A stretch of 64,000 nt of DNA from Malurus cyaneus samueli (Eukaryota; Chordata; Aves; Passeriformes; Maluridae): contig CM019214.1 of assembly GCA_009741485.1 (NCBI GenBank), positions 22,528,267 to 22,592,266 of the forward strand, written 5' to 3'. The notes under the pieces were generated by a model. It did not search any database. It had not been told where the DNA came from and saw only the letters and a program-made list of their open reading frames with translations. Below, piece after piece: positions 49,431 through 63,400 of the stretch (its first letter is position 1; every line of letters starts with the position of its first letter). A program made the translations under genes and the position numbers.

Positions 49431-51028
49431 CCTAGTCCATGCCACTTGTGGAATAGACCCTAGAAAACAAAAATCCATGGTTGTGGCAGTTACAATAAGC
49501 ACTTCTGACCCCTCGTTTTTTACAAACTGGTACTATGAAGAGAGCATCAGATCAATAAAGTTTAAATGACTGGATGGGCTTTACCTCAACAGCTTCATCC
49601 CTTACTCGTACCCTGGTGTAAGATTGACTGGCAAGGACACAAGTCAGGTTATGAGCAGACCTCCTAGCTATTTTTATATCTTGTTGGGTGGCAAACTTAG
49701 TGTCTTCTATTTTCTTCTTCTTCATTCTTTCTTTTCTCCTAAAATTAAATTAAGTTAGGAAGGGAGTAGTGTTGAAAAATAAACAGATAGATTAGATAGA
49801 TAAACCCACATGTAAACTTTGAAAAACCTCGCCCACCTACAATCTTAGAAGAGACAAAAGTTTGTTGCACTTTTATGGGTTTGGGGGGGCCAAAAACAAA
49901 GGGGCATGATAGCTGAATATGCTTAAGATGGTTTTAAAACAAATGCGTGAGATATGGCTAGCAGCATTCAGCAAAAGCAGTAAAATCCACCCAAGAAAAT
50001 CCACCTAAAGCAATAAACCTGGGGTGAGTTCCAAGTTGCCACTAGTTTAAAGCCAGCTCAGAGATAACCATATACAGAGCTCATAGCACAGGTGTGGCCT
50101 CAAGGCAGTGCTGCTTTCCAAGCTAAATAGATTAGTCCTGCTGTACTCTCACACACAGTGCCTTACACTACTCTTCTGTATCATGCCAACGAGTCACGAG
50201 AATGCTGCTGCGGAGGGAGGGAGGGAACCCCACTTTGGAATGACATCATTCACCTAATTAATGATGCTGGGTACATTTTGTTGCTCTGAAACTCATCCAT
50301 GACACCTGGGTATCCTGGGGATGGTCTCTGACAGGTATTTCCCTATTCCTGGGCTGTTTCTTAAGAGCAAGTGGACTGGCAATCCTCAAAGGGGCTGCCA
50401 AAGACCATACAATAGCCTAGAATCACTAACAGCCTTGACGCTGTTAGTCATTGTTTCATTCTGAGTGTTTACTTGGGTCATTCCTTTTTCAATGGAATTC
50501 TGATAAGAATAGCTGCCTTGTCTTTTGTACATATGGACGTCTTTGTATGTTGAATAGACACCACAGTATTTTGAACGCCTATTTAGCTTTACCTTTGCAT
50601 TGAAAGAAGCTCATATTCGATTATGGCATAAAAATCCTTTTTCTTTTCATTTGCCTGAGAGTTCTGTCTGTGATCTCTATTGGCACCCATGCACATGCCA
50701 TGAAATTAGCACTCTTCCTTAGGAGAAACTTAGCATTGCAGGAACAAGGGGTTGCTGAGTTACACTAGGAGAAATGATTTATCATGCTTTTGTGAGGCAT
50801 AATGCTGATGTTGTATCTTACATGCTTCCAAAATTATTGTTTTTACTCATCTAAATGAAAGGAAAGCTGCTGCAAAATTCAGAAAGTGATGGCAAGCACT
50901 TGTGAAACTTTGGCACAGAAATGCCTTCTTCAGGCAGATATGCTAGGTATTGTTTTCAGTTCTTTCAGGTACTTTGCACCCCAATCGCTGTTTCTAGAGA
51001 TAGCTTTCAAACATTGCGTTTGCATATA
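49427..51028. other. non-coding spacer
   Basis: No gene or repeat family recognised. Confidence 0.4.
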
Positions 51029-51135
51029 GAATCACAGAATAACTGAGGTAGAAAACGACCTGTAAGGTCATGAAATCCAACCACTAACCTAGCACTGCCA
51101 AATCCACTGCTAAACCATGGCCCCATGTGCCCTGT
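51029..51135 (-). mobile_element. CR1 LINE 3' end, short minus-strand fragment
   Basis: The + strand starts 'agaatcacagaataactgag' and continues 'gacctgtaaggtcatgaaat', 'ccaaccactaacctagcact' and 'ccactgctaaaccatggccc', complementary to the last 100 bases of a CR1 3' UTR. Only the extreme 3' end is present. Confidence 0.85.
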
Positions 51136-54100
51136 GTGAAAAACACAAGGGAAGCAACTGGAAGTTTGGCAGTTCCCTGCAAACTAACAGAAATATCTCT
51201 GAAAGTTTGAGATATACTTCTCTTGCTTCTTCTGCATTTATTAAAAATTTCAGAGCATGATGACAATAAATTCTTATCATCCCTGAAAAGCCAGAAATGA
51301 CAGCTGAAGGCCTTCTCATTTTGTTTGCTTTATTATTGATGGTATGCAGGCAGCTTTCCACTTGCGGTATTAAATAGCCTGGCTTCCAAACACTGTTGCA
51401 TTTCCACAGCTTTCTGTGTGCATTAAATAAGGGCTCAGCACTCTTCATTTATTGTTTACGGGTAGAGGCAAGGCAGGGAAAACAAAGTCAGGCAGATTAG
51501 TGTGGGAGAGGAGCATCTGCTACTGGAGGGTATTTAGCTTCCTGTGCAGCAATCTCAGCTTCTCAGCCTGGCTTCTCTCCTCGCAAAGTCATGACCTGCT
51601 GCAAAGTTCCCTTTTGTCAAGCACAGTAAAAAAGGAAATGCCGCTTCTTGCAAAGCCAATTAGCGCCAGAATCTGTCCAGCTAGGACAAGCATTTCACAA
51701 TCCCTCTCCTGAAATTAAGTGGAGCGGGGGATGGGAAGGTTCTCCTTTTAAAAACGTTGCTCCATGAATCAATTACCCTTTTTTAATTTTAATTGTCGGT
51801 AGCAATTGGTGGAATGTGACACACCACAAATATTGTGCTCTGTGTTTGAACAACCCAACACCGCAGCCCCTGATGTCACTGTCAACACCCTGCTGCTGCT
51901 GGCAGGGAGGCAGAGCAGCAAGTGACTGCCCAAAGGGATTGTCTCTTCACTTACACTCTCGGGCTCACTGCCAGCCCCTATTTCCTCTAGCAGTATATGG
52001 AGTGAGAGAAGCATCCTCTCTCAGAGAGTCAAGCATGTGAAAAGAAGATTTCACATGTGAAACTGAGACCTGGAAAACAATCACTTGGCTTCCCTTTCTC
52101 TAAATTTATTTCCCATATGATGGAGAAATTTGCATAGAGAAATTATTTTTAGCTTACTAGTTATTTTATGTGCCTGGAATCCCATTATGAATAATAAGTT
52201 GAGATGGGAATTAATCTTAGATGCTTTATCATATGGATGTTGCGCGCTCCTTTACTTTTCCCTTTTTAAAAAATAAATGTGCAAATTCTATGGCAGAATT
52301 AGCATAAGGTTAGATTTGTGCTCCTGATCATGTTTCAAAAAAATCTTCAAATTGAGTTCAAGGAAAAGTCCACTGAAGTCAATTTGAGATACACACACTT
52401 CCCACTGACAGCTGCTAACATCTGATTAAGCCCCTTGCATGGCCTTGAGCAAGTCTCTTATCACATTTAAGCAAACAGGATCAGTATGTACTTACCTGGA
52501 AAAGAAGTGTTAATGCTTTTTATAAGGCTTCAAACTTGAACATACAAATGAGATGCAAGAGCTATGGTTTACCACTTACTACCTTTCCTACAACTCGAAT
52601 TTCCTAGGAGGCAAGAAAGAACTTGCTGCCTTGCTCTAGTTCAAACCTCAAAGGTGTTAGCTGAAAACTATGTTAGCAAAGGTCCAATTTCCTTCTTGCA
52701 AATGAAATTAGCAATGTGCTGAAAAGTGCTTTTCTTCAACATGCAAATGACTGAGAGAGTGCATGTCTGGCAGGGTACCACAACACCAAATATTTGTTGA
52801 CTTTTTCAACTGATTAGTTGAATTTTTAAAAATAAACACAATAAGAAACTGCTGAACAAAACTCAATAAAGCACTAATAAAATATAAAATTATCAGCTCA
52901 TTAATATCCAAACTAAGAATTTCTAAGCTAGCTATCCTTTAGGACTCATGGCCTTGGACATTCATTGAGGATGTCAGCTGTGTCTCATGCAAGTGTGCTT
53001 TGTCATCCTCAGAAGTTACTTGACATGGAACAGTTTTGCATGAACCTCTATCTTGTCTGCCTTCTCCAAGTAATAACAAACAGAAGCAAACATAAAAAAC
53101 CAAGAAGATGGGCAATTTCTGTAGCTATACCACTCATGCTATTACAGGGAGGATTTACTCCTACAGAAATCAGCTGAGCTCTTGCCACCAAAAGGCAACA
53201 ACCCTCATTCGGCTTCAGCAGAACAATCCTGCCTTCATACGGAAAGCACACGTAACATTTCTAAGGTGCTGTGGCTACCTCAGTATAAATCCACCAGAAA
53301 GAAGGTGTAGGTAGGCAGAGAAACAGCAACGAAGTAAATATTTTGTCACTGTATCTCAGAGCTATAACTGAATCTAAGCTCAGCAACGGAGCCTGGTTTG
53401 TAGATAGCAGCAAAGCTCCATCTAAGGCTGCGGCTTACCCTGATTTAGGGGATACATGGGCTCTGTCCCAAAATGAGCAGAAGCAAAAGAAGGCAATGTT
53501 GCTACTGGACACGAAGTTTCTGAAAAAAAGCCAGACCCTAGTCATGCGAACATTTGCTTTCTTTAATATCAGGAGCGCATTTCCTGCACTGAAGTTAGGA
53601 GACTACTGACATCTGTGAGAAACTAGAGCACCCAATGAGGCGAACATTTATATTACATTTACTGTCACCTAAAAATAAAAAAAAAATCTTTAGCAGAACT
53701 GAAAAGTCTGGGACTATAACATCATTGGGAATGCTTATGAACTGATCATCAGGGAAATTTCACAATTCCTAGTCATGAGGTTCAGTGCCCTAAAGTGTCA
53801 AAGCAGTAAAAGGCCATAAACTCATTTTACAGAACTTGCTCAAAAGCTAGCAGAGTTAGCCAGCATCCAACACAGAAGATCCCTTGGGAACATTTTTAAT
53901 ACCATTGCTATGCAAATCTGTAATATATCCCCAAATTGTATTATATATTCCTGGTAATTTCTTTCTTGATTCATTTGGCCTTCAGTCTTAGAGTTCCTAG
54001 CTCACACACTGTGTTCATCTCAGTTTTGGAGATGTTCCCTGCAGGAGGGAACTAGACTTTATATACCACATCTCCAAATGCAAAGGAGCTCGGCTTTAGG

Positions 54101-54636
54101 AAGACTGTGGGCTGACTGGAAATCCTAGTTCACTATAGAAAGTATTATTAGGATTGCCATGGGGACAAGATTTTACCTCCTTGAAAATACAGTTCTGGAA
54201 ATGCTATGAAAAATAGCCAGCCAATGGGGAGGGAACAGCCGTGAAACAGAGAAAGCAGCATCCCCAGGGAATTTACTGAAATGTATTTACAGTTCTCCTT
54301 GCGTGTATTAATACTGCTCGTGACTGAGGGCTTTTAATTCACCAGCAATCACCCTCGAATCGAACACCCTGCTGGAGGGCAAGGAGCAGGGGGCAGTATG
54401 CTCCACGGTTTCCATTCAGGTGCCCCAGAAGGAGCAGAAATTAGGTGAATTCCCACACGCCTGCTCCGGTACCCCCCTCACACCTCGAAAGAGAGCGTTC
54501 CTTTGCTCCCTTGCAGGGCTGCTGCCAGACAAAGGCGCAAAGATTTCCCCGTCTCCCTGTCAGTCAGCCACACGCACACGCACACATACTCCCCCCGCCG
54601 TCTCTCAGCTCTTTCACGTGAAGACATTCAGGTTTG

Positions 54637-54638
<2 letters not shown>
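51136..54638. other. non-coding DNA upstream of the TMSB4X CpG island
   Basis: No coding exon recognised. GC content rises from about 54.4 kb. Distal enhancers of TMSB4X could lie here, but nothing in the sequence alone proves one. Confidence 0.4.

Positions 54639-54668
<30 letters not shown>
54639..54668. repeat. poly-T tract, 30 T
   Basis: Uninterrupted run of 30 T at the upstream edge of the CpG island. No adjacent retrocopy was recognised. Confidence 0.9.
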
Positions 54669-55758
54669 CTCCTCAATGCCGTATTTCAGAAACAGGAATC
54701 ACGCGTCCCATACACTCCTTGCTTCTGCCCCCCTCCTTTAGAGCAGCTGCCCACCAAGGCAGATGATGCTGCGGTTGGACCGACTGCTGCTCGGGGCTGC
54801 CTGCTTGAATCCCCCGAGCCGAGGGAGCCGCCGAGCACATCTGGAGCACCTCAGGGCCAGCCGAGGTGCCCCACCAGCCGAGGGCCCCCACAGCCCCGTC
54901 CCCAGCCCTGGTCGCAGCCCCGCTTCCCTCCGGGCACAGCCAGGGCCGGGCGGCGGTGCCAGGCCGGGGCCGCCCCGCTGCTCGGGAGCGGGGCTGGGGC
55001 AGGGCCGGCGGCATCTGCCACGCCATTGTCTGTGCCCGGCACCAGAGCTGCCTGGGGGCGTTGTGGGGTGTTCCCTTCTCGCACTGCAGCAGGGTTGCAG
55101 GGACAGCAGCAATGGGATTTTCCTCTCCGTGATCGGGATGCGACGGCAGCGGGGATGGGGAGGGGGTGGGGGGCGCGCCGGCGCAGCTCCGGAGCTCTGA
55201 AGGGACGAAGGTTTCGGTTTTTCCTTCTAAATGCCGACATTTGAGTAACGTTATCAGCGAGATGATATTGCTCAACCAGGAGAGCGACACGCAGGGATGT
55301 GGAGCACAACCACCGCCCGGCTCCAGCCGAGCACAGCCCTCCGCCGCCAAGCTGCCCCTGCCCCGGCCCCGGTCCGTCCCTGCTCCGCCCCGTTCCCCGG
55401 TCCTACCCCGGTCCCCGGCCCCTGCCTCTGTCCCGGCCCAGCCCCAGCCCGGCCCGCCCCGGACACGCAGCAGCCCCGGGGCGGGGGCCCGGCACTCGGG
55501 GGCAGTGGCCGCTTCCCCCGGCCCGTCTTGGGGCTGCCTCCAGTGGGCCGGGCCGGGGCCGGGACCGAGCAGACCGGGACGATGCTCGGCTACGAGCCGA
55601 GCCGAAAGCTGCGCGTGTGTCCGTGCCTGTGTGTAGCTTTGTGTGCGTGTACGCGTGTGCGCGGGGAGAAAGAGGGCTGGGCAAAAAGGGAGGGGAAGGA
55701 AGCAATGGGGGAAAGAAGAAGAGGGAAAAAACGCGGAAAGCGGCAAAATGGTTAGTGG

Positions 55759-55820
55759 TGACATCACCGTCATTTGCATAGGCACGGAGATAAAACCGCC
55801 CGCCAGCGAGCGCCTTTATA
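55759..55820 (+). promoter_or_regulatory. TMSB4X: inferred TMSB4X core promoter
   Basis: A compact module in order: TGACATCA (CRE/AP-1-like, 55759-55766), ATTTGCAT (perfect octamer motif, 55772-55779), GATAAAA (TATA-like, 55789-55795), and a second TATA-like TTTATA (55815-55820). It lies about 660-720 bases upstream of the start codon, in the heart of the CpG island. Which TATA-like element is used is unknown. The first would give a first exon of about 60 bases, closer to the human exon length I recall. Confidence 0.6.
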
Positions 55821-55882
55821 CTGGCGTGTGGAGCGGCGGCAGCAGCGAGCCGGGGACTGAGCATCACCGCGCGGCGACACCG
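55820..55882 (+). other. TMSB4X: inferred non-coding exon 1 of TMSB4X
   Basis: A candidate donor (CACCG followed by GTGGGT, GT at 55883-55884) ends a GC-rich leader with no ATG in good context. The start is set about 25-30 bases downstream of the GATAAAA element and is approximate. Intron 1 would run from 55883 to the AG at 56466-56467. Mammalian TMSB4X also has a non-coding exon 1. Confidence 0.5.
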
Positions 55883-56157
55883 GTGGGTTCCGCCGCACCC
55901 CCAGACACCCCCCCGGGCCCCTCAGCGCGGGCAGCATGAACCCCGCACCCCTGCGGGGGGGGACCCTGGGGCGGGCAGGCGCGGGGTTTGTCCGGGGGGG
56001 TGGGAGGGAGGCAAGGAGGAAGGGAGGGGGCTATTGTCCGCATGGGGGTATTGTCTGAGGGCGCGCTGCTGCAGGGCGGTGGCGTGCGAGGCGCAAGCCG
56101 GCTTTTTTACCGTCCCAGGGCTGTTTTTTTTACTTTTTTTTCCCCTTAACGAGTTAA

Positions 56158-56994
<837 letters not shown>

Positions 56995-57420
56995 TGAAAT
57001 CTGCCCTTCCAAATTATGCACTGTACATTCCACAAGCATTGCCTTCTTATTTTACTTCTTTTAGCTGTTTAACTTTGTAAGATGCAAAGAGGTTGGATAA
57101 AGTTTAAAATGACTGTACTGCCCCTTTCACATCAAAAGAATAGAGAGAACTACTGACACTGAATGAAGGCGCTGCCTTTCCCTCTGCCTGTCTGGCTTTG
57201 GTCCTGGTGGCATGAAAGAGCTTGCATGTTGATGAAAGAAGAACTTGGGTGGGACTACAGTAAACTAGAGTAACACACGAATAAATGCAAAGCTGTACCG
57301 AGGTCCTGCGAGCTGTAAAATGCAGTTAATCGAGTGCCATTTTTTTTTTGTTCAAATGATTTTAATTATTGGAATGCACAATTTTTTTAATATGCAAATA
57401 AAATGTTTTAAAACCTGGAT
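56995..57420 (+). terminator. TMSB4X: TMSB4X 3' UTR with polyadenylation signals
   Basis: The 3' UTR runs from the TAA at 56992-56994. AATAAA occurs at 57280-57285 and again at 57397-57402; the second is followed by 'acctggatggtatttatgtc', a plausible cleavage and GU-rich region, and is probably the main site. Confidence 0.75.
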
Positions 57421-60400
57421 GGTATTTATGTCCTCTCTTTGGAGAATTGTATCACTGGAAAAGAAGCATAAAAGCCGGTACTGAGACACAGGATACTATA
57501 AAACCTTTGGAGATGCTTCAAACATCAATCACCATTTTTTTCAATATGTGTGCTCACCAATAGATAAACTTGTGATCCTCGAAGCTAGTTTTTAGATTTC
57601 AGTCAAAAATTGCTTATCTTATAATTTTTCAGCATGTGAGTATATTGCTTTAAATATTTCTTGAATGTAGAGATAAAGGAAAAAAAATCGGGCTGCATTT
57701 ATTGCTTTGCCCCACCCATCGCATAGCTCTTTTATTAAGAATCATTCTGTACTGTTGCAGAGATTCAGCCTCGGTTGTATAAACCCATAATTAGTTTGTT
57801 TAATAATTAAGGGTTGTTATTCTGATATGGTATTAAAAGGAAACTGTAAGTTGAATTTTAAATCCAAGATTGAACATAAGCCTTTTAGTTTTATAAAGCA
57901 TTTAGTGGTTGGTATCCCATGGGAATAAAAATCATTTTGCTACAATGTTGCTCATGTTTTGAACAACGTCTAACAGTCTGCTTGATCCTAAGAACCTGTT
58001 TCAAAGCTTAAAAAGCTACATTCTCTTTAAAAACTCAAAATGGACCATTTGGGGACAGCAACATTGTAGTAACTTATAAAATAAAAATCATAATATATGT
58101 GGCATGCAAATAGCCACGCTCCTCATTGCTGGTTTATGGCAATTCTTTCAGGCCTGGGACAGTTTTTGGTTATTTTTCTTCAAATGACTGCGGGTAAAAC
58201 CTGTGATCCAGGGAGATCAGTAGGAGTTGACTTTAGTAGTCATGAATTTCATCAGTGGAGTGAGTAATGAACATTCTGGGGAAAAAAAATGCTGTCAGAT
58301 AACCTGTAGGAGGGTGGTGAGCTTGCTTCTGCAGTGCCTCAGTTTTATCTTACAGATTTGAGGCTGCATTAATTTCAGCCAGTTCCTATAAAGCAAAATT
58401 AGTTCTGGGGAAGCTTGAGTTTTGCTGAGGCTCTGCTGACTCAGCGGGGTCACATCGATTTGGGGTTTCATCCTATCACTGCTCCCTAGAAGCATCTGAG
58501 TGCAACAATAAACTGTCCTTGGTTTTGCACTGCTGAGGGCAGTGGGGCTCCTCTCCTTAGAGGTTTGGTGGTTGGCTGTGCTTCTGGAAAAGGTGGGAGC
58601 TGGGGGGTGCCACATGCTTGTGGGCACAGTCCCCACCCACCCAGCAGTGGAAACCTTGCAGAATTGAGTGTTTGAGAAGAATCTCTGTTCAGATCTGGGA
58701 TTTTTTGATGCAGTCCATGGGAAGATTTGGGAAGTCCCGGTGGCATATAAGGACCTTCGCAGTAATTTAAGGTGATGAGTTCAGGAAGGAAATGAACCAT
58801 TTCTTGTGCTTGTTTAAGCTTTGACTTTATTCCCTGTGTATAATGAGAAAGATGGGAAACTTACAGCTGAGTTTCTGAAAAGTCAATCAACTCCCAGCTG
58901 CTGATCTTAATCAGGTAAGATGGGCTGTGGCACGACTCGGTGCAGAAGCGAACAGTGTGAGCTGCACGTGCGCAGATGAGTAGAAGCAAGAGCTTGCTCA
59001 GTGTGGGTTTATCGATGGGAAAAAAAACAGCAAGGTCTTTCCGAGGCAGGCAAAGAGTGAGGTGCACACAGCTCTGCATAAGGCAGTGCGAGTGCATGCT
59101 GTAATTCGTTCAGCAAAAATGTGATGAGCTCTGGGGCCTGTGACTTCAAAGCTGCGAGTCCAAAGTGATCAGTGCTGGTCAAAGGGTGCCATCAAGTGCA
59201 ACACGACGTGGTGAGGCTCAAATCTGCCTTCAAGAGATAAGGCAGTAAGCTACTACTACTTTGAGAGAAGCTCTGTTTCTGCCATCAAGGATGGAATAAA
59301 ACTACAAAATCAACTGGGAACTAAACCTTCCAGGTCAGAATCAGGGATTACTGGCTGGAGACTATTGTTCTTTGCTCCTTGCTCAGCTCTTTGCATACAT
59401 TCAAAGAAAATTTTGGCAGGCCTTTGCCATGCTTTGCACAGGCAGTATTGAGGTGGTCACATCTGACAGCTATTCCACAGCAATGCAATGGGTGGTGTGA
59501 AACATGAAAGCTTGGATGAATCGATTGTGATAATCAGGGCTGTGTCTGCCGTGGTTGTTGGGTGTTGCTAATAAATTCACTGTTCAGCTGTCAGTCTAGA
59601 AACTTTCATCAGCCACAAATTTACTAGGAAAAAGAAAATACAGCCCAAAACCTGGTTATAAAAAAGGGTCATCAGAAAGAGAAACATATGGGTTTTGATC
59701 TCTCACACTGTGCAGGCACACTCTGCCAGCCCTATGAGACTTGTGGTGTCTGGTGTTCTGTCTCCCCACCCCCAGCCCAGAGGCAGCTCTGCCGAGGTGA
59801 TGTGGTGAGCAGCTCTGCCCTCCAGTAATGAAGCAAATTCTTCCTTTCTCAGTATTTCTCAGAAGATTTTCGCTCCCTTTCATGCATGCCCCCAGATATC
59901 ATTAACTATACATATATTGGACAGAAAGCATATGCTAACCATATCCAAAATAGATCATTGTGGTATTAATTACAGAAATATGGAGACTTCAATGCAAGCG
60001 TTTTGGTCTTCTAGGCTATTTTTGTGCAATGTTGAATGTGTGATAGAACACCACACTTCCCCTAGTAACCCTTTACTTCCCTAGAAACAGTGTAGAAATG
60101 AGCTGTTCCTATTGTGTATTGTGATCATATATGGCTGCCACATACAGCTGCTGCACAGCAGATTTTTTTTAATAAGGAGCCATGAGCTGCTGCAAACGTC
60201 ACATAAAACACAATGAGCACATGATACAATGTTCAGTGCAGCAGTTCCATGGGGCTGATACTAAAAGGAGTGTGAAGAAATAAAAAAAATGCAGCTCTTG
60301 CTTATTTGTTGATGCACAGTCCTGACACACAGGATGACTGTGCAAAGCCACCTATGTCAGGCTTGTCCTTCCTTGAGATCCTCTGATGCGCCAGCTCTGT

Positions 60401-63400
60401 GCATTTTCAATTCAACAGGCAAGGCAACCAAATTCTAATAAAATGAGCTATTCTGTTAATTCCCAGAAAAGGAATTGCAGACAATATTTATCCATTATTA
60501 GTATGCTGTCTGGCAGATTCATTTGCTGGTGTTCCTGTGATATGGTGATTTTTTTTTTTAATGCTCTGCCCTTTACCATACACCTGTTTCAAAATTCTGT
60601 GGCTTAATGATTAGATTCTATTTTTCTCTCTGTTTTCAGTTGAAGTTAATGATCTGAATTCCAGTATCGCATTTACTAGGTTTTAAAAATGTCAGACTCC
60701 TCTCTGACTTCCTCTTATTCCTGCTTGGAAAGAAAAAAAAATCAAACATAGTGTGTTCTAAGACATGCTTCATTTTGCCTCTGGGTTAATGAGCTTTTAG
60801 CATATTGGGAGCAGAGCAAAGATAATTTTTTTCTCTTGTTTCTACAATCGTGAGGATTACAACATTGCTTTTTTTTCCTTGTAATCAAAAACTGGAGTTC
60901 TCGGGAGATTTTTCAGTCTCATGGAGCTTGGGCTTTATGAAAACTGTCAGGCACAACAAGATTCATGCTATATAATGAGCACTGGCAACTGGGAGATTCT
61001 GCAACCACTGCTCCCTCGCAGTGAGTGGATGCTGATGGCAAAACAGAGTCAAATATAGGCCTATAGCCTTACTTTTGCTTTGGTTTCAGGCCATAATATG
61101 GCCTGAAAGTGAAAGAACACAAGTGACACAAGTAATTTTTTTTTTTTTTAAATTTACAATTCCTGTGACCTTTCTGATGGTTCTAAATTTTTGTTTTGCC
61201 TAACACAGATTTTCCATTCAGCAATATTTTGGAGTTGAGTGAGTGGATTTACTCCAATTTAAATATATTTCCAGCATTTGAATAGTCCCCAAATATTCAC
61301 CACATGTCCAATCAAAACATTGTCTTGAAAAAAATTCATCATGACATTGACCAAAGACTTCTCAGCAATGAAGACAATGTTCCCCACTATTGCAATTCTC
61401 ATTATTTTATCTTTGGCATGTGGTCATGGGCTTGAAATTCGGGCTTGAAAAAAAATCTCATGTGATTTAGTAGACATTGCAGATTCCATGAACAGACATT
61501 TGCAGTGCTCTTTGATTACACTTACAACACTTAGGGATCTGCCTGATACGCAAAAATCCACAAAAATAGAAATAACTCCCCCCAGCAAATACCAAACCAA
61601 GAAGAGGAATGCATTTGCATGTTCTATAATACTGTCATGAAAAATTTAGCTATTCCTAGTATCTTCTAGTGGTGTGAAACTACAGCAGTAACATTCAGGT
61701 CTCTAAAATAAGTCAAATGAACTTTCTGTAATCTACTCTGTAGTCCAAAAGAATGAAATTCATGCTCTCAGATGGTTCAAACCTTACCTAATATATTTTA
61801 CAAATGTCTTTGGATATTACTTTATGTTTTATTTTTTATAATGATGCTTCCTTTCCATCTGGCATATAACTATATATGGTTTATATTAGTCAGGTATAGC
61901 ATTTTGAAATGTTTTGAAATGGATAAATACTTCTTCAACCATCACTTGAAGTTTTGGAATTTATCTTTAAGGCCCTCTGCTCAGCTAGGTTTTGATGTAA
62001 GATAAAGCAGAGAATTTTGGAGCTGTGTAATAATCAGAAAAATCTCTTGCTGAATGAATTTTTCATGCATCTTGGTTCACCTCACCTGCTCTTTATCATG
62101 TGGTCTGTACCAGAAAATTGAGCCAACAGAAGGATATTCTTCATCCCTCTGTCTAAACTGGGCACTGCCTCTGAGAAATGCCACTGCCACACTGGGCAGC
62201 GTGAATAAAAAAGTCCATTCTTTTTGCACCTTTTTCTTAATGTTTAATGTGAGAACTGGTGGTGAGGAAAAAGGCCATTGCAGAGTGACATCGTCAGACA
62301 GAAAGGTGGACATGGCCCCAAGTATCCACACTGCCAAAGTGGAAACCCTCTACAGTATGCAGAGCACCCTCTGGCCTCACAGCAGAATTATTCACACCAT
62401 TTGGGGTTCTTGAGAAGGGGGACCCATTGCCAGGTTATCCTGTGGTGTTCACTGCTGGCAGTGTCACAGGGTGGGCTACCAGGGGCAGCCCCAGGGCACT
62501 CCCCAGGCCAGCAGAGCATTTTTTATTTGAACATTTCAATTTGGCTTCCCCATCACTTGAGTCACGTTTCAACCACACAGAGCAGTAGCACAAAATTCTT
62601 CGGCCCTACTGGCACGATGCTGGAATGCAAACCAGCCACCATCTTACGGTCCAGGCTCAGTGGTGGCTTTAGGGCTGCTTTGCATCTGAAGAATGGGGCA
62701 AACAGTTCATATATAAATCCCTTACTTAAAGAAATTAATTACTAGACTAAGGATACTACAGCCTGTGTGAAGGCTTTTGCTGATGGGGAGCCTAGTGCCT
62801 GCCTCTTCAAAAAATCTTGTCCTTATGGTACATCAAAGGCTAGAAGGTCCCATGAAAATTTATCATGGAGAGCACAATAAAATGACTTTCACGAGAAAGC
62901 AATAAAAGATGAGCTTTATACAAATATTCCTATTCCCTAGCAGTAGCAAACAAAACATTGCAAGAAATTAAGTGAGTTGGTGAAGGCATCCGTGATTTTG
63001 CTCTCACTGTATTGTTGCAGAATAAATTAGGAATAAGAAATCTCCCAGCAGCTGAGCTATACCCCATGATTCTGACATGTTAGGGCAGGACAGATGGATC
63101 CCAGACACTCTCATCTCCATAGCTCGAAACTGCAAAAGCAGCTGATGCTTGGATCATGCAAAGAACATTGGTCCTGGGAAGAACTTCACGTTTCTTTAAT
63201 TTTGAGATTTTTTTTTTTTCAGCAACTTTAATTACCACTCTGAGAGACAGAAAAAAAAATCTGCTGCCTGCTTTGCTCGTGGCAGCTGACTTGCCAGCAA
63301 TAAGTGGAGGGGGGAAGGGGAAGCCCTGAAAATTAATGAGGCTATAAATGACACCACTTCTCAGCACGAGGTGTTGGAATGATGCCAAGGGGAATACAGG

